Shown: piece by piece, positions 18,879 to 29,642 of the stretch | How the letters are laid out: each line of letters starts with the position of its first letter | How positions within the stretch are numbered: position 1 is the stretch's first letter | Origin: Balamuthia mandrillaris | Taxonomy: Eukaryota > Discosea > Longamoebia > Balamuthiidae | Assembly (NCBI GenBank): GCA_031835245.1 | Contig: JAVKOQ010000098.1 | Location: forward strand, 115,451 to 179,450 | Direction of reading: 5' to 3' | DNA: 64,000 bases | Made by a program: the position numbers and the translations under genes | Notes under the pieces: generated by a model | What the model was told of the DNA's origin: nothing | Database searches by the model: none | What the model saw: only the letters and a program-made list of their open reading frames with translations

Positions 18879-21072
18879 ATGAGGCTGTCCTTCTCCTCTT
18901 CTCTGCTGCTCTTGTTCTTACCTCTTCTCCTTGTTCTTCTCTCCTGGTTGAGCGTAACAGCAGCGGCAGCTCCTTCCATCCCCAGCACCACCACCCAACG
19001 GCAGCTCCCTCATAGATCTCCTTCCTCCTCTCCCTCTCCCTCTTCCTCTTCCTCATGGGATCCAGTGAGGGTGCTTTTGGAAGAGCACGGGGAGGACCCC
19101 ATGCAAGAGCTCCTAGACACCCTGCGCATGCTGCCTCAGTGGTGGAGCACGTTCACCTATCGACTCGCTCCCTCTTGGCCCTCCGAAGTCAAGGAGAAGG
19201 AGGAGGAGAGGGAGACGGATAAAGGGGGATCCCTCTTGTATCGACGCTCCCTTCGCATGAAGCCAAGCGCGCTCGCGGAGGAGGCTGAGCGAAAGAACAA
19301 GAACAGGAGGAGGACGGCCTTTGGGGAGGAGGACGAGGAGAGGACGTGCAACCCTCCCTATGGGCTTCCCATCCGTGAGGAGCTCCCCATATGTGGACCC
19401 GCTCACTCTTGCTCCCTTGCCAAGGTTTGGCTTTTTTGTTTCTTTTCTATTTATTTTTATTTTTATTTTTCTTTTTCTTTTCTTTTCTTTTCTTTTCTTT
19501 TCTATTTTCTTTTCTTTTCTTTTCTTTTCTTTTCTTTTCTTTTCTTTTCTTTTCTTCTGTTCTGTTCTGTTCTGTTCTCTTCTCTTCTCTTCATCGCTTT
19601 CTTCTCTTCATCGTTCTCTTCATCGTTCTCTTCTCTTCTCTCCTCTTCTCTTCTCTTCTCTTCTCTTCTCTTCTCTTCTCTTCGTCGTTCTCTTCTCTTC
19701 GTCGTTCTCTTCTCTTCTCTTCTCTTCTCTTCTCTTCTCTTCGTCGTTCTCTTCATCGTTCTCTTCATCGTTCTCTTCATCGTTCTCTTCATCGTTCTCT
19801 TCTCTTCTCTTCTCTTCTCTTCATCGTTCTCTTCTCTTCTCTTCTCTTCTCTTCTCTTCTCTTCTCTTCTCTTCTCTTCTCTTCTCTTCTCTTCTCTTCT
19901 CTTCTCTTCTCTCCTCTTCTCTTCTCTTCTCTTCTCTTCTCTTCTCTTCTCTTCTCTTCTCTTCTCTTCTCTTCTCTTCTCTTCTCTTCTCTTCTCGTCG
20001 TTCTCTTCTCTTCTCTTCATCGTTCTCTTCTCTTCTCTTCTCTTCTCTTCTCTTCTCTTCTCTCCTCTTCTCTTCTCTTCTCTTCTCTTCTCTTCTCTTC
20101 TCTTCTCTTCTCTTCTCTCCTCTTCTCTTCTCTTCTCTTCTCTTCTCTTCTCTTCTCTTCTCTTCTCTTCTCTTCTCTTCTCTTCTCTTCTCTTCTCTTC
20201 TCTTCTCTTCTCTTCTCTTCTCTTCTCTTCTCTTCTCTTCTCTTCTCTTCTCTTCTTTTCTCTTTTTGTTGTTTCTTTTTTTCTTTTTCTTTTCTTTTTA
20301 TTGTTATTTTTCTTTGTTTTAAACAAATGTGCACAAAACAAAAAAAAACCAGTTAAACTGCAGCGGCAGGGTGGTTGACCCAAAGTACAACCGTTACTAT
20401 GGCGTGCTCTCTACTTGTCGAGTGGACAGCTTGTCTTGCGAGGGTGGACCACCTCCTACCTTGCCTCACTCTGACGATCATGCTTCCTCCTCTTCCTCCT
20501 CTTCATCTTCCTCTTCTTCCTCCTCTTCATCAACTTCTTCTTCTCTTTGTTACATTCGCAAACTGAATTGCAGCGGAGAGCTCATTGCTGCAGACCAAAA
20601 GTTGCCCAACAGCACCTTTAACAATTGTTCTGTAGTACAGGTATACTCGTTTAAGCATTACACTTTTACTTTATTATTTGCGTTTCGTTTATTTTTTTTT
20701 TTTCATTGTGTATTTTTTTCTTTCTTCGTTCTCCTTTTGCTTTTCTGACGTGCAGTTAACAATTTCTTAGCTTACATGCGAAGACACTATTCTTGACTTT
20801 ACTCTGGACGACAAAACCCGTTGCAGCGATGCTTCTGCTGTTTGTTTCCATCTCTTCTTGCCTTCCTTGTTCTCTCTATTCTCTTTTTCTTCTCTCTTTT
20901 TTCCTTTATCTTCGTTCTCCTCTATGGCTCTATGTCTGATGTAATTCTCATCTACACAGCTTAACTGCGAAAATCCTTGTGTTGGCACGGTATTCTCTTT
21001 TCTCTTTTATGTTATTTCTTTTTCTCTCTCTTCTCCCTTCTCTTGTTTGTTTGCTACTTCCTCTTCTCTCTG

Positions 21073-21105
<33 letters not shown>

Positions 21106-22262
21106 AACTGACCCGATGTAGGGCATTGTAACACGGTGCGTGTGTCCATTGGATATGATGGGAGAGAACTGTGAGGAATGGAGGCCCTATACCTGCGCAT
21201 TCTACCTTCAATCGCCAACACCGTCATGTGACTACTCCATGTTCAAAGCTCCACACAACTTGATGTTGGATGGTGACCCCGTTTGTTTTACCTACAAACG
21301 AGCAGAGCACCAAACTTTTGAATATCGTATCAATTGCAGCTTTACCAATACATCTCAAATGGAGGTGCGCTGTTCTGCTTTATCTCTTTCTATCAGTTGC
21401 CTATCGTTTTCTTTCTACTCGCTTCCCTTCTCTTCTCTCTTTCTAACACACATAACCTAGGAGAGCATTGCCCATGATGCTGACTTCACTTACTTTGCTC
21501 GTCGCGATAATGAGGTTCTATACCCTCTTCTCTACTTCTCTGCTCTCTTTTCTCCTCTCCTTTTCTTCTCGTTCTCTGGTTCTCCTCTTCGCTTGTGCTT
21601 ACTTTTTTTTTCAAAAAACAAGTTTGCAGCAAGCCTAGCCAACGGCGTTACTCTTAACAACACACAGCACAACGAAACATGGGACTGGGAGGGAAGGCTA
21701 AAAGTCTACAACTTGAACATGTTTTCGGACATTAGAGAAGAACACTTGTTGAAGCTCACTCCCGAGCAATTGACTGGATCAGTCCCTATTTACTTTGATG
21801 TGTCGTTTTCGGAGGTGCCCGATGACTTGTTCCATGGCAATCGCCTTTACTTTGAAGTCGGTGTGTATCATTGTTTCCTTCTCATTGTTTCGCTTCTTTT
21901 TCTTCTTAGGGTAACTAACAATGCATCAATGTACAAGGATTATCGCCACGTTCTCAAATACCAAATAGAATCTTGCAATATGACCGCCGCTTCATTGACA
22001 TACAAGACCTCCACATTCACCGAACTTACAAAGAACACTTGTCTCCTATCACCGTTGTTTGGATATCCGTTGGGTGTTTAATGTACCTTTTCTTTCTCCT
22101 TTATTGCTCATTCTTGCTTCTCTCTTCATCGTTCTCTTCTCTTCTCCCTCTTACGTTTTCCTCCTACAAAGAGGTGTTGTCGTGGCATCAGGCGTGCTTT
22201 ATTGGACCATCACCCGCTATCTTCGCTACCGTCAAACCCAACTCGAAAAGAAAGCAGCCTAA
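18879..22262 (+). CDS. Type I membrane glycoprotein with signal peptide and EGF-like motif
   Basis: In-frame ATGs lie at 18801, 18846 and 18879; the last starts directly with a signal peptide (MRLSFSSSLLLLFLPLLLVL, then an Ala-rich cleavage region). The ectodomain has many N-glycosylation sequons. Several exons begin with the same LNC/LTC motif (LNCSGRVVDP, LNCSGELIAAD, LTCEDTILDF, LNCENPCVGT). An EGF-like half-motif CVCPLDMMGENCEEW follows. The C-terminus spliced across two small introns reads LFGYPLGVVVASGVLYWTIT and a short basic tail RYLRYRQTQLEKKAA, a stop-transfer segment. It is thus a surface or secretory-pathway protein. I recognise no specific family. Intron 1 (19425-20352) is a satellite array. 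Confidence 0.7.
19440..20290 (+). repeat. ~0.85-kb TTCTC satellite filling an intron
   Basis: After a TTTTC-rich lead-in, pure TTCTC pentamers run for hundreds of bases with sporadic ATCG, GTCG and TCC variants (CATCGTTCTC, CGTCGTTCTC) that recur in blocks, evidence of local amplification. The surrounding intron has a good donor at 19425 and acceptor at 20351-20352, so the array is transcribed and spliced out. Five-residue-periodic frames on both strands are repeat artefacts. Confidence 0.97.
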
Positions 22263-22848
22263 CCTCTTTTTTCTTTCTCTCTCTCTCCTCCGCTTCTCCT
22301 CTCTTTTGCTGCCGTGCAATCGGTTGTACAGTTTTTCTGTCTTTCCAAACCAATCTGTTGCGTCCCTTATTTAATTTTTTTTCCTTCTCTTGGATCTTGT
22401 TGAACCACGACAAAACGAACAAAACCAACAAAGAGAGAGAGAGAGAGAGAGAGATAGCGTGCGAGTCTCTCTCCAAAGACTCAGCCCAGCATAGAAAGAT
22501 TCCACATTCTTTATTTCACTTTTTTTTTGGACGCCCATCTGATCTCAGTTTGACCTTTTATGCGGTGTCGACAATTTAATTTTGTCTATTTATGGAAATT
22601 TTCCGTGTCGGCAAAAATAAATATCACCTTTTTAAGGAATCAAAGTCACAGAAAAGAACAGAAAAGAAAAGAAAGAAAAGAAAACGATTTGATTTGATTA
22701 GCGGCCAAATCTTTTTGGATTTGTTTTTAAACAAAAAAAAAAGAACCCATACCTCTATCGTTTGGTAGCGGCCTCGGAAAACAACGCCGCCACAGTGGAC
22801 CGTTAAAGAAAGCAAAAAAACAAAAAAACAAAAAACACAAAAAACACA
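22263..22848. promoter_or_regulatory. Intergenic region before the GDP-mannose transporter
   Basis: 586 bp without a gene. It holds a GA array (~22433-22453), then TGTCGACA at 22566-22573 and a near match GTGTCGGCA at 22606, 240-285 bp before the ATG at 22849. An A-rich leader precedes the start. Confidence 0.45.
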
Positions 22849-24668
22849 ATGACGGAACGAGGGAAAGCTGCGCTGAACCGCTACCTGCACAAGCACAGCA
22901 GCTGGGTGCTTCCCGTGGCAGCCTGCTCCATGTACACCTTTTGCTCCATGGCGATGACCCTCACCAACAAGACCCTGCAGAACTCCTTCCTCTTTCCTTA
23001 CAACGGGCTCATTCTGTTGTACCAGGTTTGATGGATTATTTTTTTTTATTATTATTTTTGTCACTTTTTTTTCCCCACATCAGAAAGACTGAAACCCTGT
23101 TCCACTTTTCAGAGCGTGGCCACTGTGTTGTTGTTGTATGTGTGCAAACGGGTCGGATGGATCACGGCGGAGCTCAACTTTAACATAGAGTTTGCAAAGC
23201 AATGGCTGCCTTGCAACATACTTTTCGTCTTGGTGTTGGTCACGTCCCAGTACAGGTTTGTTTTTTCGTTTTCTTGTTCAGCTCGCGTTTGCTCTTCTTC
23301 TTGTTCTCCTCCTCCTCCTCCTTCCTCCTCCTCCTCCTCCTCCTCCTCCTCCCCCCTCCTCCTCCTCCTCCTCCTCCTCCTCCTCCTCCTCCTCCTCCTC
23401 CTCCTCCTCCTCCTCCTCCTCCTCCTCCTCCTCCTCCTCCTCCTCCTCCTCCTCCTCCTCCTCCTCCTCCTCCTCCTTCTCTTCCTCCTTCCTCCTTCCT
23501 CCTTCCTCCTTCCTCCTTCCTCTCCTAGCTCTTCTCCTCCTCTCGATCTCTCTCTCTCCGCTGTCACGTTTCATGCGTTATTCTTTCTAATATGATCCTG
23601 TCTTTCTTTCGTGTCTCATTATTGACGTTCTCTCTCTTTGTCTGTTTTTCCTTCCTTCCTATTTGTATTCATGTTACAGCTTGGCTTTGCTTTCAGTAGC
23701 GATGGTCACCATTTTCAAAAACTTCACAACCATATTTATTACGCTTGGAGACCGCATTCTCTTCTTTAATCCAATCTCCAAGGGCGTAGCTCTCAGTTTA
23801 TCAGTAATGGTAATGTCTTCGCTTTCACTTCTCTTTCTCTATATTCTCTTTCTCTTTATTCACTTTCTCTTTCTCCTTTCTTTTTCTCTTTCTCTATCCT
23901 CTTTTTCTTATTTATTTTTGTAACAGTTCATAGGATCGATAGCGGCTGGTTGGTATGACTTGGGGTATAACGGATGGGGTTACTTTTGGATGGGACTCAA
24001 CTGTGTTTCTCAAACGTCACAAATAGTACGCCTTTCCTTCCCTTATTTCACATTTCCTTTGCTGGAATTTATCTTATCTTTAAACGACCAAACAAAATAA
24101 GCTGTATACAAACAGTATAATGCGACATAACAAAATGGATCCGTTTGCCTCTTCGCTGTACAATAACCTGCTTGCGATTCCTATCCTTATTCCTTACATC
24201 ATTTGGGGCAGAGAGTTGGAGGTTGCCTTTTCAAGGTACTCTTCTCTTGCTTCTTTCTCCTTTTCTGCTTTCAGCTTTCTTCTAACCAAAACAAAACTTT
24301 GCAGTGAAGCGTGGGACTATGCTTCCTTCTATTGGGTGCTTCTCCTCAACGGCATCTGCGGCTTTGGCATCAGCATCTCCATCTTCTGGACCATCCAACA
24401 AACCTCCGCCACGACCTACAGCGTCGTCGGCTCCCTCAACAAGATCCCTCTGACCATCCTCGGCTCCGTCCTCTTCCCAACGCGCTTCACATCGATGGGC
24501 AAGCTGAGCATCGCCGTGGGGCTTTGCGGCGGCATCATATATTCGTACGCAAAGGCAACGGCACGAAGAGGACGATCGCCCTCTGCCAGCAACAACAACA
24601 AAGCGAATTCTTCTTCCTCGTCGTCGTCTGCTTCCGTTTCACTCATCGACAAGAAAAGTGCTGTTTGA
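22849..24668 (+). CDS. Golgi GDP-mannose transporter (VRG4/GONST type)
   Basis: A multi-exon, ~10-TM nucleotide-sugar transporter. Landmarks in order: TFCSMAMTLTNKTLQNSFLF, LALLSVAMVTIFKNFTTIFI (the TIFKN loop typical of Vrg4), SLYNNLLAIPILIPYIIWG (equivalent to the FYNN motif), and TYSVVGSLNKIPLTILGSVL (equivalent to GALNK, the GDP-mannose-binding motif). The Ser/Lys-rich C-terminus is cytosolic. It exchanges cytosolic GDP-mannose (possibly other GDP-sugars) for GMP to feed lumenal glycosylation. Both ligand motifs are intact, so activity is likely. One intron is filled by a TCC array. It ends at 24668, facing the minus-strand UBA/Q-rich gene. Confidence 0.93.
23300..23535 (+). repeat. (TCC)n microsatellite in a transporter intron
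   Basis: About 170 bp of near-perfect TCC triplets flanked by TTCCTCC variants, wholly inside an intron of the GDP-mannose transporter gene. Sense-strand pyrimidine; homopolymer Ser/Pro/Leu frames across it are artefacts. Confidence 0.95.
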
Positions 24669-24820
24669 AAGAACGCAAAAGAACTACAAAAAAAAAAATG
24701 AAGTATTTTTTTTGCGACTCCTTTAAAGAATAAGAGGAAAAGCACAACATGGAGGGGGGAAAAAAGAGGGCTGTAAAAGATTCAAAAACGGTGAAGGGAG
24801 GGATTCAAAGCTAATGTCGG

Positions 24821-25912
24821 CTAAGAGGAATACTGAGAAGGCTGAGTGGCACCACCAGGCATCTGTCGGCCCTGCTGCTGTTGCTGCTGCATCATGTGGG
24901 CCATGGGCTGTTGGTGCATAAACGCAAATTGGCCCTGTCCACCGTAGGCCTGTGTGGCAAAGGGAGCCTGCGCAGCCGCGTTGTAATAGGAGGAAGTGGC
25001 GCGGAGGTCCCCACCAGCAGCCGCATAGTCCAAGTGTTGCTGCTGTTGGAGATGGTGGTGTTGCTGATGGGCTTTGTAGCTGCCGCTAGCGGTGGATGCT
25101 GAGGAAGAGGAGGGGCTGGAGGAGAGGTCAGCATACTGGCTGCCATACTGGCCGCTCTTTGTCACGGGTTGTTGCTGAGAGGCAGTGGCGGAGTTGCTTT
25201 GAGAAGCAGTGGAGGAGGTAGAAGCAGCGGAGGAGGAAGCAGAAGCGAGCGCACTGGTGTCCATGGTGGGTTGGTAGAAGGAGGCGAGGTGGGGCTGAGG
25301 CAAGTACTGCTGCTTGGCATAGTCATCCTCAGTGGAGTAGGAGCTCGGCGGCGAAACGGTATAACCGCTGGCGGCAGCGGCGGGGTTCATGGGTGGATAG
25401 CCGTGCGTGTGGGCCTTAGTGGGAGCATAGGGAGAGGGGTAAGGCGGCATCCTTTGGAAGGGGGGGAACTGGGAGGTAGTAGCGGCGGGGTAGCCCGTGT
25501 ATTGGTTGGGCAGGGCATAAGGGGGATAGTATCCCATCGGAGGGTATTGGGTGTAGGCCGCCAGTGGGGGCACCTGTTGCTGTTGGTGGAGCGAGGAGGC
25601 AGAGGTGGGAGGAGAGGAAGGCGTTTGTTGAGAGCTGCCATCCGCGCCGCTGCTGCCATACTTGCTAGCAGCGGAGGAAGAGTAAGAGGATTGGTGGGAG
25701 GCACCGGTGGGAGCACCGCCGCTACCAGGAGGGGAGCTCTGCAGGGATGAGAACTTGCCGGAGGAGTCGGGGGAGACGGGGGAGGAAGTGCGGTAGTGGG
25801 ATGCCTGCTGATACGTTTGTTGCAGCTGCGTCGGGTCATAGAAACCAGGCTTTATATTCGCACAATAGGCAAAGAAAGAGTTTTGTTAAGTTAGCAACAA
25901 CGAACTGGGATG

Positions 25913-25948
<36 letters not shown>

Positions 25949-28223
25949 GAGAGCCAACCCCCAATTGCAACATATGAGCGTCGCTCATGTCAAAGGACTG
26001 CATGGCGTGAGGAGGTAGGTAAGAGGTTGGGGCGTAGGCAGGGAAGCCGTGCATCTTGAGGTGCATGTGAGAGGCACCAGCCGCCAAATCAGAGTCTCTG
26101 TCGGCAACTACTTGGGAATCGTATTGCATGGCAGCAGTGGCAGAAGTCGCGTAATGGCTTCTCTGCTGTGGTTGTTGCTGCTGCAGTTGCTGGTACTGGT
26201 GTTGGTACTGGTATTGTTGGGAAGGTTGCTGAAGTGAAGAAGCAGAGGTGGAGGAAGAAGTGGGTGTTGGTGCTCGTTTCTCAGGTTGAGAGAGTGGTTG
26301 TTGAGCAGAGGGACGAGCGGCAGTCGACTGTTGTTGAGAAGAGGCAGATGACTGCTGTTGAGATTGTTGGGGAGAGGCGGCAGCGGCTGAGGATGGAGCG
26401 GCGGAAGAGGCGTCTGGCTGCTTGCGCGCTTCCTGTTGTTGCTGTTGAGGAGCGGCGGCCTCTTGCTTTGTGGCTGAAGTTACCGGCTCCGAGTCTTTGC
26501 GTAGGCTGGCCACGGGGGAAATATTTCCTTCTTTGTTTTGGGCAGCAGCAGCCACAGCAGCAGCGGCAGAGGAGGGAGCAGGGGAGGAAGAGGGTTGTGG
26601 TCGCGCAATTTGGCTTCGGGTAGCGGTATGAGAGGATGATTCGCTGGAAGAGGAGGGGTGCTGCATATCAGCAGAGATTCCCAAGTTGCCAAACTGGAAG
26701 TGGACCTCTGTCTCCTCCTCTCTATCTCCAAAAATGCCCGCAAAGGTGATAGGGGCTTGCGGCAAGGAGCTCATGGGCGAGGTCCGCACGGGGGGTTGCT
26801 GTTGTTCGGGCTGTGATTGGCTTTGTTGTTGGGCAGAAACTCCATTGCTAAGGGGTTGCTGGCCAACAGCAGAGGAGGTGACTGGAGACTGTTTGGCAGC
26901 TGGGGCTCCTACAGGTTGTTGGGATGGCATTGTGTTGGCTTGTTGGGTTGCGGCAGGGGTGGGTTGCTGCTGTGAAATTGGGGTGGTGGCGGCCGTGTCC
27001 TTCTGAACGGGCTTCCAGGCTCTCGTGGTGTTGGCGGCTGCATGACTGCCTCCGCGAGAGGCAGGTCCTCCTTTCAGGTGAGCGGCAGCTTTATTATGCG
27101 GTTGCCCCTGCAAAGAAGGTGAAGGGGCTTGGCCGGCAGTCGCGCCTGCTGTTTGTTGAGTTGGTGATTGTTGAGCCTGGTTTGTGTTTTGCTGTGTGGC
27201 CGCCCCTTGCTCCGCTTTCACTCCGTGTTGTTGCTGTGTTTGTGGTGCTGTTTGTGCTTGTTGCTGGCCAGGAACGGCCTGCTTAATAGCTCCCTGGCCC
27301 TGATAAGAAGAATAAAGTGGCTGCTGTTGCTGCACTCCCCCACCAATAGCACCGCCTACATTCTGCGCGTTTGCCTGCTGTCCTTGCTTTCCAAAAGGGG
27401 AGGCAACCACACCATCACCTGTTGGTGAGTTGGCGCCAGCTTGTCCTTCAGCTGGACGACCACCCGCCCCAGGAAAACGAGGCCTTTGCCCAGGAGCACC
27501 TTTATTTTCATAATAAGATAATTAGTTAAGAAAAGATAAGAGAGAGGGGGCAAAATAAATGTGAGCCATAAAGAAAGAAAGAAAGAAAGAGGGGGATTGT
27601 ACCAGCTCCAAATTGGGGTCTGGGATCGCGTCGACGAGAGTCTCCCCTGCCGTTCTGACCTTCGGAACGATTATGCCTGGGTCCTCCAGGACCACTCCTT
27701 TGTCCCCCTCCTGGTCTCTGGTTCTGCTGTGTTTTTTTGTTGTCTGCTGGAGCGCTCGGTTTGGTATCCTGTTTTCGAGAGAGAGAGAGAGAGAGAGAGA
27801 GAAATGATGATGAGCACAGAAAAAAGGGGAAGTAAGGTTTTGAGAGCGGACACACCTTTGGCTTTCGACGAGAAGTTACCTCCGTCCACTCCTCTCCCGG
27901 TCGACCAGCATCGCCTACACACAAAAAAAGGAATGAGTTCAGCCAGGAAATGGCCCTCTCCTTAAACTAGGAGTTGATAGGGAAAAAAAACAAGCAATGA
28001 CAGTACCCGAAAATATTTTGTCAATAGCAAGCTCAAGGTTGAAGCTGCATTCTTGCAAGACTCTGTAGACGTCTTCTTCCGCGGGCCAGCCCGTCACTGC
28101 CATGATCTTTTCGATCTTTTGTTTGTTTGCCTCCGAAATGCCTCCTTCCCTCTTGCGGGAACGAGCGCCGGGCTTCTTCTGTTTGTTGCTGCTGTTTTGG
28201 TGCTGCTTGTCTGTGCTTGCCAT
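24821..28223 (-). CDS. UBA-domain, Gln/Ser-rich RNA-granule-type protein (UBAP2L/Lingerer/GIP1-like)
   Basis: ATG at 28223 begins MASTDKQHQNSSNKQKK. Residues ~32-73 form a UBA domain (KQKIEKIMAVTGWPAEEDVY, RVLQECSFNLELAIDKIF). RG/RGG-rich exons follow (RRRDPRPQFGA, GQRPRFPGAGG), then a very long Q/S/A/P-rich tail. One conserved island, ITFAGIFGDREEETEVHFQF followed by GNLG, corresponds to the short FQFG/VQFG motif of the UBAP2/Lingerer family and plant GIP1. The C-terminus is Y/P/Q-rich and prion-like (GGQGQFAFMHQQ). Family members bind RNA and nucleate stress granules. A CT array lies in an intron at ~25917-25944. Family assignment rests on UBA, RG and FG-island order. Confidence 0.82.
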
Positions 28224-29642
28224 CTTTTGCGTGTGTATGTTTAGATCTGTGTGCGTGTTAAAAAAACTGTTCTCTGCAGCGAGAGAAAGCAAAAAAGGTG
28301 AGTTCTTCGGAGTCACGACATCCCACACGAAAAAATACACAACAAAACAAAACAATCGCTCACCGAAAAACAAAAAAAAAAGACAGCGAAACAACAAAGG
28401 GGAGGGGAAGAAGTGCGACGGAGAAGTGTCAAAAAGAGAGAGGAGAAGTTGAGTGTGGATGCAAGTGCCATCCAATGTTCAAAAAAAAAAAAACGGAGAG
28501 AAGGAAAAAAAGTGGGGAAAAGTAGCACTCTGTGTACCTTCTTGCGCGAACCCTTTCAGAAAAGTATGTACCCTGTTTGTCGAAACGAAAAAAATAACAA
28601 AAATATTTGTGAATCAAACCTACATTATTTTTTAAGGGAAAGAAAGCAGAGAAAGGGAAGGGGGATGAAAGATCCAGTGATTGATTGCAAGTGGGGGAAG
28701 AAAAAAAAAACAAAAAAATCCACTCACCTATTTGAAAAATACTTTTTTTTTCTTTGTCCTAACCGACTTGCTTCGCTCCGCTTTTCTTTTAACGAAAAAA
28801 AAAGTTTTAAATCGAAAAAGGACTGGTGTGGTGAGGTGTGGTGTGATTTTTTTTTTTCGGTGCTCTTCTTCCCTTCTTCGCTCCAAAAAACAAAAACAAA
28901 TAAGTTCCCTCTGTTTTTTGGCGGCGGATAATTTTTTTTTTTTGCAGAGTTCCTTTTTGCAGAAAGTGCGGAAACCCGATGTCAATGCATCAAATCCCGA
29001 TCGTGGTACATCAGTCCCGGTGACGTCACCATTCAGAAGTGAAAAACGCTCCAAACGCCGCTGGAGATGCGGTGACGTCATTCATTTTCCAGAGAGTTGG
29101 GAGAGGGCTTTTGATGTCCGAACGAAACAAGTTCGAAGAAAAATTATTGCCGACCGAGGCACCGCTGCAGGTTTTGTGCTGTGATCAAGGTGTACTTGTG
29201 CAGCAGGGGTGACCCGGCATTTTTGTTTTTGTTTTTTCATTTTTCATTTTCAAAACAAAAAAAATTGAAAAGAAAAGAAAAGAAGAAAAAAAAAAGGGGT
29301 TTTTCTTTGCCTCCGCTGCTGGTTGCTGCTTCTTCGCGGGTGAGACCGAGACCCTCCGAATCCCTTTTTTTTTTTTTTTGGAGGCTCGCCCTTTTTTTTT
29401 TCGGTTGCTTCTCTTCAACCAAAAAACAAACATTGTAATTTTATATTTTTGATTCTCTCCCCCCCTCCTTCTGCTTTCTTCTGCTTTCTGCTTCTTTCTT
29501 CGATCCAACGGGTTTAAAGAACATCGACCAGGACGGGTTTTAAAAAGCCGCAGCGGGCGCGGGAGAGGGGGTTCGCCACACACGCACCGAAGGCAGAGGG
29601 AGACGGAGAAGGAGAAGGAACCAACACCGCCGCCGCTACCCA
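28224..29642. promoter_or_regulatory. 1.4-kb divergent intergenic region with two TGACGTCA sites
   Basis: No supportable gene. The region alternates A-rich and T-rich blocks. Two consensus CRE/ATF sites, TGACGTCA at 29021-29028 and 29073-29080, lie 52 bp apart, each preceded by a GC step (CCGG, GCGG). They sit ~560-620 bp upstream of the plus-strand start (29643) and ~800 bp from the minus-strand start. Binding by a bZIP factor is inferred. Confidence 0.45.

Noticed and set aside
19321-20383. Frames of ~300 residues with five-residue periodicity on both strands
   Set aside because: They are pure TTCTC satellite; clean splice sites flank the array.
23109-23595. Homopolymeric Ser/Pro/Leu/Arg/Glu frames
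   Set aside because: They are readings of the TCC array in a transporter intron.
25169-27286. Gly/Val/Arg-rich plus-strand frames
   Set aside because: They are antisense to the Gln/Ser-rich coding region of the UBA protein, whose codon bias leaves the reverse frames open.
28413-29184. Overlapping plus- and minus-strand frames of 100-170 codons in the divergent promoter
   Set aside because: They are dominated by A/T runs read as Lys/Phe, with no domain, no splice logic and no consistent start.
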